From contig NZ_AP024109.1 in NCBI RefSeq assembly GCF_016591715.1, positions 744,001 to 808,000 of the forward strand: 64,000 bases of DNA, read 5' to 3'. Each line of letters opens with the position of its first letter. Position 1 is the first letter of the stretch. Source of the DNA: Mesorhizobium sp. J8. Its GTDB lineage: Bacteria; Pseudomonadota; Alphaproteobacteria; Rhizobiales; Rhizobiaceae. This document shows positions 48,136-55,784 of the stretch, piece after piece. The notes below the pieces were generated by a model. It ran no database searches and was not told the DNA's origin. It worked only from the letters and a program-made list of their open reading frames with translations. The position numbers were made by a program, and so were the translations under genes.

Positions 48136-49707
48136 ATGAGCGACGTCGATCACATCATCGTCGGCAGCGGCATCAACGCCCTGGTTTGTGCGGCGATGCT
48201 TGGCGCCAAGGGCGCCAAGGTGCTCGTACTCGAGCGCAACGACCGCATCGGCGGCTGCATGCGCACCGAGGAGGCGACGGCGCCAGGCTTCGTCCATGAC
48301 GTGATGGCCACGACTTTCGTGCTGTTCATCACGTCTCCGGCCTTCGCCGCGCTCGGCAAGGACCTCGCGCGACATGGGCTGGAATTCTGCCATACCGCGA
48401 TGCCGACCGGCGTGCTTCGGCCCGACGGCAGCCATGCCGTGCTCACCACCGAGCGCGCCGCCAACATCGCGGCGCTGAACCGGATTGCGCCCGGTGATGG
48501 CGATCGCCACGGCGGCGATGTCGGCGGCATCGAGCGCAATGCCGGCCTGCTGTTCGGCCTGCTCGGGGGTGCGCTCTGGTCCTATCCAACGACGAAGCTG
48601 TTGGCTGGCGAAGCCTGGCGGCGCGGTCCGCGCGACCTCGCCGCCTTCATGGGCGAGGCGCTGGTGCCCGCACGCGGCTGGCTGGAAACGACTTACAGTT
48701 CCGACCTCGTCCGCGCGCTCTGGGCGCCTTGGGTGCTGCATGCCGGGCTCGGCCCGGAAGACGCCTTCTCCGGCCAGATCGCCAAGGTCATCGCCTTCGC
48801 GCTGGAGGCGGCAGGCGCGCCGATCGTCAAGGGCGGCGCGAAAAACCTGCTCGCCGCCTTCGAGGCGCTGATCAAGGAGCGTGGCGGCGAGATCCGCGTC
48901 AACGCCGATGTCGCCTCGGTCGTCCAGACCGGCGGCCGCGCCTCCGGCGTGCGGCTCTCTTCCGGCGAAACGGTGAGCGCCGCGAAGAGCGTCATCTGCT
49001 CGGTCACGCCGACACAGCTCTATGGCCGTCTGCTCGGCAAGGAGGCGCCGGAGGCGGCAACCAAAGCCACGCAGGCCTATCGCTACGGCAAAGGCAACTT
49101 CCAGATCCACTACGCGCTGGATAAGCCGCCGGCCTGGCGGGGCGAGGGCCTTGACAAGGTGGCGCTGCTGCATCTGACGCCGGGTTTGGATGGCGTTTCG
49201 AAAGCCTGCAACGAGGCGGTGCGGGGCCTGCTGCCGGAAGTGCCGACCATCTGCGTCGGCCAGCCGCACGCGCTCGACCCGTCGCGCTGTCCGGACGGCA
49301 AGGCGATTCTCTGGCTGCAGTTGCCGGAGGCGCCGCGCCACATCAAAGGCGATGCCGCCGGCAAGCTCGAAGCCCCGGCCGACGGCCGCTGGACCGAAGC
49401 GCTGCGCGAGGCCTATGCCGATCGCGTCGAGGCAATCCTTGCCAACCACATCGAGGGTTTTCGCGACACGGTGATTGCGCGTCGCGCCTATTCGCCGGCC
49501 GATCTCGAGGTGATGAACATCAACCTGGTCGGTGGCGATCCCTATGGCGGCTCGTCGACCATCGACCAGTCCTTCCTGTGGCGGCCGTTCAAGGCAAGCC
49601 GCAACCACGAGACCGGCATCAAGGGCCTCTACCATATCGGCGCCTCGACCCATCCGGGCGCCGGCCTCGGCGGCGGCTCCGGCTTCCTTCTGGCGGGGAG
49701 GCTCTGA
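48136..49707 (+). CDS. FAD-dependent oxidoreductase, phytoene desaturase/PYROXD2-like (rightward copy)
   Basis: A 523-residue flavoprotein 16 nt after the hydrolase. FAD fold IIVGSGINALVCAAMLGAKG, ERNDRIGGCMRTEEATAPGF, and the C-terminal GLYHIGASTHPGAGLGGGSG. Paralogue of the leftward oxidoreductase. The segment around GDGDRHGGDVGGIERNAG diverges from the paralogue and may shape substrate choice. Its TGA overlaps the MarR start. Inference: oxidises an oxindole or other indolic intermediate before the hydrolase acts. Confidence 0.87.
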   Translation: MSDVDHIIVGSGINALVCAAMLGAKGAKVLVLERNDRIGGCMRTEEATAPGFVHDVMATTFVLFITSPAFAALGKDLARHGLEFCHTAMPTGVLRPDGSHAVLTTERAANIAALNRIAPGDGDRHGGDVGGIERNAGLLFGLLGGALWSYPTTKLLAGEAWRRGPRDLAAFMGEALVPARGWLETTYSSDLVRALWAPWVLHAGLGPEDAFSGQIAKVIAFALEAAGAPIVKGGAKNLLAAFEALIKERGGEIRVNADVASVVQTGGRASGVRLSSGETVSAAKSVICSVTPTQLYGRLLGKEAPEAATKATQAYRYGKGNFQIHYALDKPPAWRGEGLDKVALLHLTPGLDGVSKACNEAVRGLLPEVPTICVGQPHALDPSRCPDGKAILWLQLPEAPRHIKGDAAGKLEAPADGRWTEALREAYADRVEAILANHIEGFRDTVIARRAYSPADLEVMNINLVGGDPYGGSSTIDQSFLWRPFKASRNHETGIKGLYHIGASTHPGAGLGGGSGFLLAGRL

Positions 49708-50189
49708 TGGAACAGAAGCTCCCGGAAAAGCGCCAGCGCATCTCGACCCTCGGCCAGATCGGCCTTCAGCAATTCGCGCCCTATCTGATGAACCGCATCA
49801 TGGGCCGCTACAATGCCACCTTGCGTGACGACTTCCGCAAGCAGGGCCTGACCATTCCGCAGGTGCGGACACTCGCCGTGCTCTCGGTCACCGACGGTGT
49901 CACCGTCAACGACCTCTCGGTCTACACGGTGATCGAGCAGTCGACCTTGAGCCGCACGCTCGACACGCTGGAGGGCCAAGGCCTGGTGCGGCGCGAGCAG
50001 GGCGTCACCGACAGCCGCATCCGCCACGTGTTCCTGACCGATGAGGGCCGCGCGCTGTTCACCCGCGCCTGGCCGGCGATGCACGACGCCTTCGAGGCGA
50101 TGTTCGACGGTGTCGACGATGCCGAATATGCCGCGCTGATCGCGATCCTGCAGAAGATGCTGAAAAACATCCGCAAGCACGACATCTGA
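49707..50189 (+). CDS. MarR-family transcriptional regulator (rightward operon)
   Basis: A 160-residue winged-helix protein; ATG overlaps the preceding stop (TGATG). Helix-turn-helix NDLSVYTVIEQSTLSRTLDT and wing GLVRREQGVTDSRIRHVFLT are clear. Different in sequence from the MarR at 35893-36354. Published auxin-degradation loci are controlled by MarR repressors that bind the auxin, from memory; this gene is a candidate equivalent but that is inferred. Confidence 0.92.
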   Translation: MEQKLPEKRQRISTLGQIGLQQFAPYLMNRIMGRYNATLRDDFRKQGLTIPQVRTLAVLSVTDGVTVNDLSVYTVIEQSTLSRTLDTLEGQGLVRREQGVTDSRIRHVFLTDEGRALFTRAWPAMHDAFEAMFDGVDDAEYAALIAILQKMLKNIRKHDI

Positions 50190-50250
50190 GTTTGACGCAC
50201 GCGCCGCCTGCCCAAAGGCAACGGGAAGACGGCAACGGAAGGAGGCAGAG

Positions 50251-52404
50251 ATGGCCGAACGGTCTTTTGCCAAGGAAGTCGAAAAGCTGAGGTTAGGGGC
50301 CGGCCAGGAATTCGCCGGCGAAGGCATCCTCGCCATCACCAAGGCGCTCCTGCAATGCGGCGTCGGCTATGTCGGCGGCTATCAAGGCGCACCGATCAGC
50401 CATCTGATGGACGTGCTGGCCGACGCGCAGGACATCCTGGGCGAGCTCGGCGTGCATTTCGAGGCGAGCGCCTCGGAAGCGACCGCCACGGCAATGCTTG
50501 CCGCCTCCGTGCATTATCCGATTCGGGGTGCGGCCACCTTCAAGTCGACGGTCGGCACCAATGTCGCATCCGACGCGCTGGCGAACCTGGCGTCCGGCGG
50601 GGTCACCGGCGGCGCGCTGATCATCGTCGGCGAGGACTATGGCGAGGGCTCTTCCATCATGCAGGAGCGCAGCCACGCCTTTGCCATGAAGAGCCAGGTC
50701 TGGCTGCTCGACCCGCGGCCGAACCTGCCGTCGATCGTCAAGGCGGTGGAGGACGGCTTCGAGCTGTCCGAGGCGTCGAACACGCCGGTGATGCTGCAGG
50801 TGCGCATCCGCTGCTGCCATGTGCATGGACACTTCATCGCCAAGGATAACAAGCGCCCGCCGATGTCGGTTGCCGACGCGCTGTCGGCGCCGCGCCGCGA
50901 CACCGGCCGCATCGTTCTGCCGCCCGCCTCCTTCCTGCATGAGAAGGAGAAGGTTGCCAAGCGCTGGCCGGCCGCGGTGGATTTCATCAAGAGCCGTAAG
51001 ATCAATGAGATCTTCGGGCCGGACCACGGCTCCATCGGCATCGTCATGCAGGGCGGCATGTACAATTCCGTCATCCGCGCGCTGCAGCGGCTCGGCCTTG
51101 CCGATACCTATGGCGACACCGACGTGCCGCTTTACGTGCTGAACGCCGTCTATCCGCTGGTCGATGACGAGTTCCTCGCCTTCTGCGAAGGCAAGCAGGC
51201 GGTGCTGGTCGTCGAGGAAGGCCAGCCCAACTATATCGAGCAGGCCTTTGCCGCGATGCTGCACAAGGCTGGGCGCGGCACCAAGCTGGTCGGCAAGGAG
51301 CATCTGCCGATGGCCGGCGAATACACCGGACAGGTGATGCTCGACGGTATCGGCTCCTTCCTGCGCGCCAACGCTCCGCATCTTCTGCCCGGCGAGGTCC
51401 GTGCTCCAAACAAGCTGGGCGAAGGCGTCGACACCGCCGACCTCGTCAATGTCGTTCCTGGCCGGCCGCCGGGCTTCTGCGTCGGCTGCCCGGAGCGGCC
51501 TATCTTCGCCGCGACCAAACTGGTCGAGCAGGAGCTCGGCAAGCACCACATCGCCTCCGACATCGGCTGCCATCTGTTCTCGATCATGCCGCCCTTCGAG
51601 CTCGGCGCCACCACCATGGGCTACGGCCTGGGGCCGGCCTCGGCCTCCGCCTTCAATTCGCCGGACGCCAAACGCCGCTCGATCTCCTTCGTCGGCGATG
51701 GCGGCTTCTGGCACAACGGCCTGACCTCCTCGATCGGCAACGCCGTCTTCAACCGGAATGACGGCGTCATCGTCATCGTCGACAATTTCTACTCGGCCGC
51801 CACCGGCGGGCAGGACATCCTGTCGTCGCGCGCCAACAACCGCACCAAGTCCACAAAGCATCCTATCGACGAGGCGGTGAAGGGCATGGGGGTCAAATGG
51901 CTGCGCCACATCGACCGCACCTATGATGTCGGCAAGATGCGCGCGGCGCTGCGCGACGCGCTGACCACCGAGGAGAAGGGGCCGAAGGTCATCGTCGCCT
52001 CGTCGGAATGCATGCTCAACCGGCAGCGCCGCGAGAAGCCGCTGGTCGACAAGGCGATCAAGGGCGGCGAGCGCATCGTGAAGCCGAAATTCGGCGTCGA
52101 CGAGGACATCTGCACCGGCGACCACGCCTGCATGCGGCTCTCCGGCTGTCCGTCGCTGTCGGTCAAGTCGCTCGACGATCCGTTGCGCGACGATCCGGTC
52201 GCCTCGATCGACCAGAACTGCGTCGGCTGCGGCAATTGCGGCGAGGTGGCGGATGCGGCTGTGCTCTGCCCGTCCTTCTACCGCGCCGATGTCGTCCACA
52301 ATCCCGGCCGCTGGGACCGTTTCCTCGAAAGCGCGCGCCGCGCCGTGATCGGCTTGCTGCAGCGCCGCCGCGAGAGCCGCCGTTTGATGTTCGCCGATGC
52401 TTGA
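50251..52404 (+). CDS. Indolepyruvate:ferredoxin oxidoreductase-like alpha subunit (TPP enzyme with ferredoxin domain)
   Basis: A 717-residue thiamine-diphosphate 2-keto acid oxidoreductase subunit after AAGGAGG. N-terminal pyrimidine domain (VGYVGGYQGAPISHLMDVL), TPP domain with GCPERPIFAATKL, SDIGCHLFSIMPPFELGATT and the TPP/Mg motif FVGDGGFWHNGLTSSIGNAV, then a C-terminal ferredoxin domain. The first cluster motif is CTGDHACMRLSGC, with Asp in place of one cysteine (CxxDxxC); the second is CVGCGNCGEVADAAVLC. Known reaction of the family: aryl 2-oxo acid plus CoA to aryl(acetyl)-CoA and CO2. Here isatinate to 2-aminobenzoyl-CoA is proposed. Confidence 0.88.
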   Translation: MAERSFAKEVEKLRLGAGQEFAGEGILAITKALLQCGVGYVGGYQGAPISHLMDVLADAQDILGELGVHFEASASEATATAMLAASVHYPIRGAATFKSTVGTNVASDALANLASGGVTGGALIIVGEDYGEGSSIMQERSHAFAMKSQVWLLDPRPNLPSIVKAVEDGFELSEASNTPVMLQVRIRCCHVHGHFIAKDNKRPPMSVADALSAPRRDTGRIVLPPASFLHEKEKVAKRWPAAVDFIKSRKINEIFGPDHGSIGIVMQGGMYNSVIRALQRLGLADTYGDTDVPLYVLNAVYPLVDDEFLAFCEGKQAVLVVEEGQPNYIEQAFAAMLHKAGRGTKLVGKEHLPMAGEYTGQVMLDGIGSFLRANAPHLLPGEVRAPNKLGEGVDTADLVNVVPGRPPGFCVGCPERPIFAATKLVEQELGKHHIASDIGCHLFSIMPPFELGATTMGYGLGPASASAFNSPDAKRRSISFVGDGGFWHNGLTSSIGNAVFNRNDGVIVIVDNFYSAATGGQDILSSRANNRTKSTKHPIDEAVKGMGVKWLRHIDRTYDVGKMRAALRDALTTEEKGPKVIVASSECMLNRQRREKPLVDKAIKGGERIVKPKFGVDEDICTGDHACMRLSGCPSLSVKSLDDPLRDDPVASIDQNCVGCGNCGEVADAAVLCPSFYRADVVHNPGRWDRFLESARRAVIGLLQRRRESRRLMFADA

Positions 52405-53980
52405 CCATAACTCAGCGCTGCGCCCGAAATCGGGCTCTTTAGACGACGAGCGGGTGATAAAGCTCGCCGTGCTTGCCGTCGGCGGCCAGGGCGGCGGCGT
52501 GCTGGCCGACTGGATCACCGACGTCGCCGAGCGCAACGGCTATATCGCGCAGTCGACCTCGGTGGCCGGCGTCGCGCAGCGCACCGGCGCCACGATCTAT
52601 TACATCGAGATGGCCCGCGACACCGGCCGGCTTCCGGTCTTCGCGCTGTCCCCCTCGCAAGGCGACGTCGACATATTGATCGCGGCCGAGCTGATGGAAG
52701 CCGGCCGCGCCATCATCCGCGGTTTCGTCACGCCCGAGCGCACGACGCTGATCACCTCTTCGCATCGGATCGCCGCCGTCTCGGAAAAGATCGAGCCGGG
52801 CGACGGCCGCGCCTCGCCGGAAAAGGTGCATGCGACGGCGCAGGCTGCGGCCAAGCGCTTCATCGCTTTCGACATGGAAAAGATCGCTGCCGACAATGGC
52901 ACGATGATTTCGGCCAGCCTGCTCGGCGCGCTGGCCGGTTCCGATGCGCTCCCCTTCACCCGTGAAAGCTATGAGCAGGCGATCGGTGCCGGCGGCCGTG
53001 GCGTGAAAGCCAGCCTCGCCGCCTTCGGCGCGGCTTGTGACCGCGCGCGTGGCATCGCGGCCGCCCCGCCGGCCGAGCAGGCAGCGAAGCCTGCCGCTGC
53101 CGAACCCAAGTCGGCGGCGAAGGTCAGCGGCCCCGAAACCTTGTTGAAAGGCTGGCAGGAGCTTGCCGCCCGCGTCGCGGCGTTGCCGGAGCCTGTGCGC
53201 GACATGGCCGAGCGCGGGCTGAAGAAGGTGGTCGACTATCAGGATATCGCCTACGGCGCCGAATATCTCGGCCGGCTGGACAAGGCCGTCGCGCTCGACA
53301 ATACGGAGCGCGGCTACGCGTTGTCGATCGCCGCGGCAAAGCATCTTGCCAATGCCATGTGCTACGACGACATGATCCGCGTCGCCGATCTCAAGACGCG
53401 TTCGACCCGCGACAAGCGCGTGCGCAGGGAGGTCGGCGTCAAGCAAGGCGCGGTTCTGCAGGTCACTGAATATTTCCACCCGCGCATCGAGGAGTTCTGC
53501 GGCACGCTGCCGGCGGGGCTCGGCAGCTATATCGAGAACCGCCCGAAACTCTCTGCCTTCCTCGACCGCCGCATCAATCGCGGCCGCCACATCCGCACCG
53601 ACAGTTTCACCGGTTTTGCGATGCTGTGGTTCATCGGCGGCCTGCGCCGCTGGCGCCGCCAACTGTTGCGCCACAAAGTAGAGCTCGAGCATCTTGAGCG
53701 TTGGTATAGCCTGGCGCTTAGCCACGCCCGCCAGGAGTACGCTTTGGCCACCGAGGTCCTGAATTGCCGCCGGCTGATCAAGGGCTATAGCGACACCCAT
53801 GCCCGCGCCCAGTCGAAGTTCGACCGCGTGCTCTCGGCGCTGCCGATGCTCGAAGGCCGCGACGACGCCGCCGACTGGATCCGCCGCCTGCGCGAAGCGG
53901 CGCTGAAGGACGAGAAGGGCGACATGCTCGACGGCGCGCTGAAGACGGTGGCGACGCTCAATGAAGGCGCCGCCCGATAA
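52397..53980 (+). CDS. Indolepyruvate:ferredoxin oxidoreductase-like beta subunit with DUF6537 domain
   Basis: A 527-residue subunit overlapping the alpha gene by 8 nt. Residues about 22-200 are the pyruvate:ferredoxin oxidoreductase gamma-type domain (LAVLAVGGQGGGVLADWITD, GVAQRTGATIYYIEM, ELMEAGRAI). An Ala/Pro/Lys linker at about 222-245 leads to the C-terminal helical DUF6537 domain (YGAEYLGRL, RDKRVRREVGVKQGAVLQVT) that accompanies aerobic-type IOR enzymes. Last gene of the rightward operon. Supports assembly of a two-subunit oxidoreductase. Confidence 0.88.
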   Translation: MLDHNSALRPKSGSLDDERVIKLAVLAVGGQGGGVLADWITDVAERNGYIAQSTSVAGVAQRTGATIYYIEMARDTGRLPVFALSPSQGDVDILIAAELMEAGRAIIRGFVTPERTTLITSSHRIAAVSEKIEPGDGRASPEKVHATAQAAAKRFIAFDMEKIAADNGTMISASLLGALAGSDALPFTRESYEQAIGAGGRGVKASLAAFGAACDRARGIAAAPPAEQAAKPAAAEPKSAAKVSGPETLLKGWQELAARVAALPEPVRDMAERGLKKVVDYQDIAYGAEYLGRLDKAVALDNTERGYALSIAAAKHLANAMCYDDMIRVADLKTRSTRDKRVRREVGVKQGAVLQVTEYFHPRIEEFCGTLPAGLGSYIENRPKLSAFLDRRINRGRHIRTDSFTGFAMLWFIGGLRRWRRQLLRHKVELEHLERWYSLALSHARQEYALATEVLNCRRLIKGYSDTHARAQSKFDRVLSALPMLEGRDDAADWIRRLREAALKDEKGDMLDGALKTVATLNEGAAR

Positions 53981-54064
53981 CGAGTATGTGATCGATCTCG
54001 CTCCGACGGAATCCGGCCCCATCCTCCGTTTCACGGAGGTAGGGACGAATTACGGAGACAACGC

Positions 54065-54331
54065 ATGTTCGCAAAATACTTTCTGCCTATCGCTCTGGCC
54101 GCCGGCACCTTGATGTCCGCCGCCGGCTCCGAGGCTATGCCGCTTGTCAAGCCGAGCGCCGCGCCGCTGCCGATTGAAAGTGTCGGCTGGCGCTGCGGCC
54201 CTGGCTGGCACATGAACCGCTGGGGCAGATGCGTGCCGAACCGCCGGGTGATCATCCGCCCGATGCATGTGCGCCACTGGCATCCCGGCTTCTGGTTTCA
54301 CGGCCGCTGGCATCCCGGTTTCTGGAGCTGA
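54065..54331 (+). CDS. Small secreted GCG/CRPN-type protein (copy 1)
   Basis: An 88-residue protein with a signal peptide (FLPIALAAGTLMSAAGSEA) and a mature part with the motif WRCGPGWHMNRWGRCVPNRR, followed by a His/Trp/Pro-rich tail with WHPGFW twice. This two-cysteine motif recurs in the protein at 57348-57635. Function unknown; periplasmic or secreted. An intrinsic terminator follows. Confidence 0.82.
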   Translation: MFAKYFLPIALAAGTLMSAAGSEAMPLVKPSAAPLPIESVGWRCGPGWHMNRWGRCVPNRRVIIRPMHVRHWHPGFWFHGRWHPGFWS

Positions 54332-54351
54332 TGATCCGTCGAGGGATCGAC

Positions 54352-54380
54352 GCCCGCGGCGGCAACGGCGCGGGCTTTTT
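54352..54380 (+). terminator. Rho-independent terminator after the small secreted protein gene
   Basis: Stem GCCCGCG/CGCGGGC with a 10-nt loop and five T residues, 20 nt after the stop at 54331. Confidence 0.78.
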
Positions 54381-54436
54381 CCAAGGAATCGGTGGGCCTT
54401 CGCGCCAGCAATTGTGATTGGCCGAGACCCCTCAGC

Positions 54437-54497
54437 CTCGTCATCCACGGGCGAAGCAAGGAGCGGAGCGACGCGGCGTAGAACGGAGGATGACGAA
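54437..54497. repeat. Palindromic intergenic repeat (about 61 bp)
   Basis: Arms CGTCATCC and GGATGACG enclose GGGCGAAGCAAGGAGCGGAG and further GC-rich sequence. The CGTCATCC...AAGGAGCG...GGATGACG layout is one I recall as frequent in Mesorhizobium intergenic DNA. It lies before the DUF1501 gene end. Confidence 0.75.
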
Positions 54498-54532
54498 CTG
54501 ACAGCCGCCGGCGCTATCGCTGAACCCTGCGT

Positions 54533-55768
54533 TCACGCCACCAGATCCCGCATCGGCTTCACCGCTGCCGACTCCGGAAACACCTGCTCACCGAGCACCG
54601 CAGCCGACAGCCCGAACTGGTCGGCCAGCAACCCCTTCAGCACCGCGCGCACATCGCTGGTCGGCGCGAGGTCGCGGCCTTCGTAGAGCTGCGCCGGCTT
54701 CAGGCCCGGCCAGTCGGCGATGACGCGACCGCCCTTGATCGCGCCGCCGGCGAGCAGCACCACCGTGCCGGTGCCGTGATCGGTGCCGACAGTGCCGTTG
54801 ATGCGCGCCGTGCGGCCGAACTCGGTGATCGCGACGACCGCCGTGTCCTTCCAGCGCGCGCCGAGCCCTTTCTCGAACTCCTCGAAAGCGCCGTCGAGGC
54901 CGCCGAGCAGGTTAGCGAGCCGGCCGGTGGCGCCGCCTTCGTTGACATGCGTGTCCCAGCCGTCGAAGGCGAGTGCTGCGACACGCGGCCCGTCATCGGC
55001 CGCCATCAGCCTCGCCGCGCCTTGCGCCGACTGGCGCATTCCGGCGGCATTGTCGAGGCCGCCTTTCGGCTTGATCGTCTTGTCGAACTGGTCGCCCGTC
55101 GCCATGCGGTCGGCGTCGAGTCCTTTCTGAAGTGCTGCGGCCAATACCGGGTCGCGATGGTTGTAGAGGTCGAGCACGCGCTCGGCCAAGGCATCGCCGG
55201 GCGCCGGCAGGGCCTGCGGCGCCCAGCCGAGCACGGGCGCGCCGCCGCGGATCACCAGCGGCGTCGACGGCCCCACGGCCAGCCCGCCGAGCTTAGCCAC
55301 GCGCTCGCCCGGCGGCAGGCTGGCCAGGGCTCGGTTGAGCCAGCCGGTCGTGGCGTTGCCGGGTCCCGGCAGGCCGCTCTCCAGCACGTCCTGGCCGTCA
55401 AAATGCGAGCGGTCGCGATAGCCGGTCGCGGCGGCGTGCACCGCCGCCGCCTGGCCCGCCTTGAACAGGCGCGCAAACACCGGCATTGCCGGGTTGACGG
55501 CGAAGAAACCGTCGAGCGGCAATGCCGGGTTGGCACCTGAGAGCGAAAGCGCGATGTCGCCATGCAGGCCAGCATAGTCCGGATCGCCGACCGGCCCGAC
55601 CGTCGACAGGCCGTCCAGCGCGCCGCGCAGCACGATGACGATCAGGCGCGGGTCGCGGCTATCGGCGGCGCGCACGAAGCGCGGCAGGTAGGCCCAGGCG
55701 AACAGCGCGCCTCCGGTCATCAGGACGGCGCGGCGGGAGAGGTTCGGGGTTTCGCAAAGAAGGCTCAT
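54533..55768 (-). CDS. DUF1501 protein, Tat-exported
   Basis: A 411-residue protein of the DUF1501 family (sulfatase-like fold). N-terminal twin-arginine signal LSRRAVLMTGGALFAWAYLP, then LIVIVLRGALDGLSTVGPVG near residue 45, GYRDRSHFDGQDVLESG, AFDGWDTHVNEGG and VVAITEFGRTARINGTVGTD with GTDHGTG. Always found next to DUF1800 genes in my experience; biochemical role unknown, periplasmic. Confidence 0.9.
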   Translation of the reverse strand: MSLLCETPNLSRRAVLMTGGALFAWAYLPRFVRAADSRDPRLIVIVLRGALDGLSTVGPVGDPDYAGLHGDIALSLSGANPALPLDGFFAVNPAMPVFARLFKAGQAAAVHAAATGYRDRSHFDGQDVLESGLPGPGNATTGWLNRALASLPPGERVAKLGGLAVGPSTPLVIRGGAPVLGWAPQALPAPGDALAERVLDLYNHRDPVLAAALQKGLDADRMATGDQFDKTIKPKGGLDNAAGMRQSAQGAARLMAADDGPRVAALAFDGWDTHVNEGGATGRLANLLGGLDGAFEEFEKGLGARWKDTAVVAITEFGRTARINGTVGTDHGTGTVVLLAGGAIKGGRVIADWPGLKPAQLYEGRDLAPTSDVRAVLKGLLADQFGLSAAVLGEQVFPESAAVKPMRDLVA

Positions 55769-55784
55769 GGCCGCATCTCCATTG

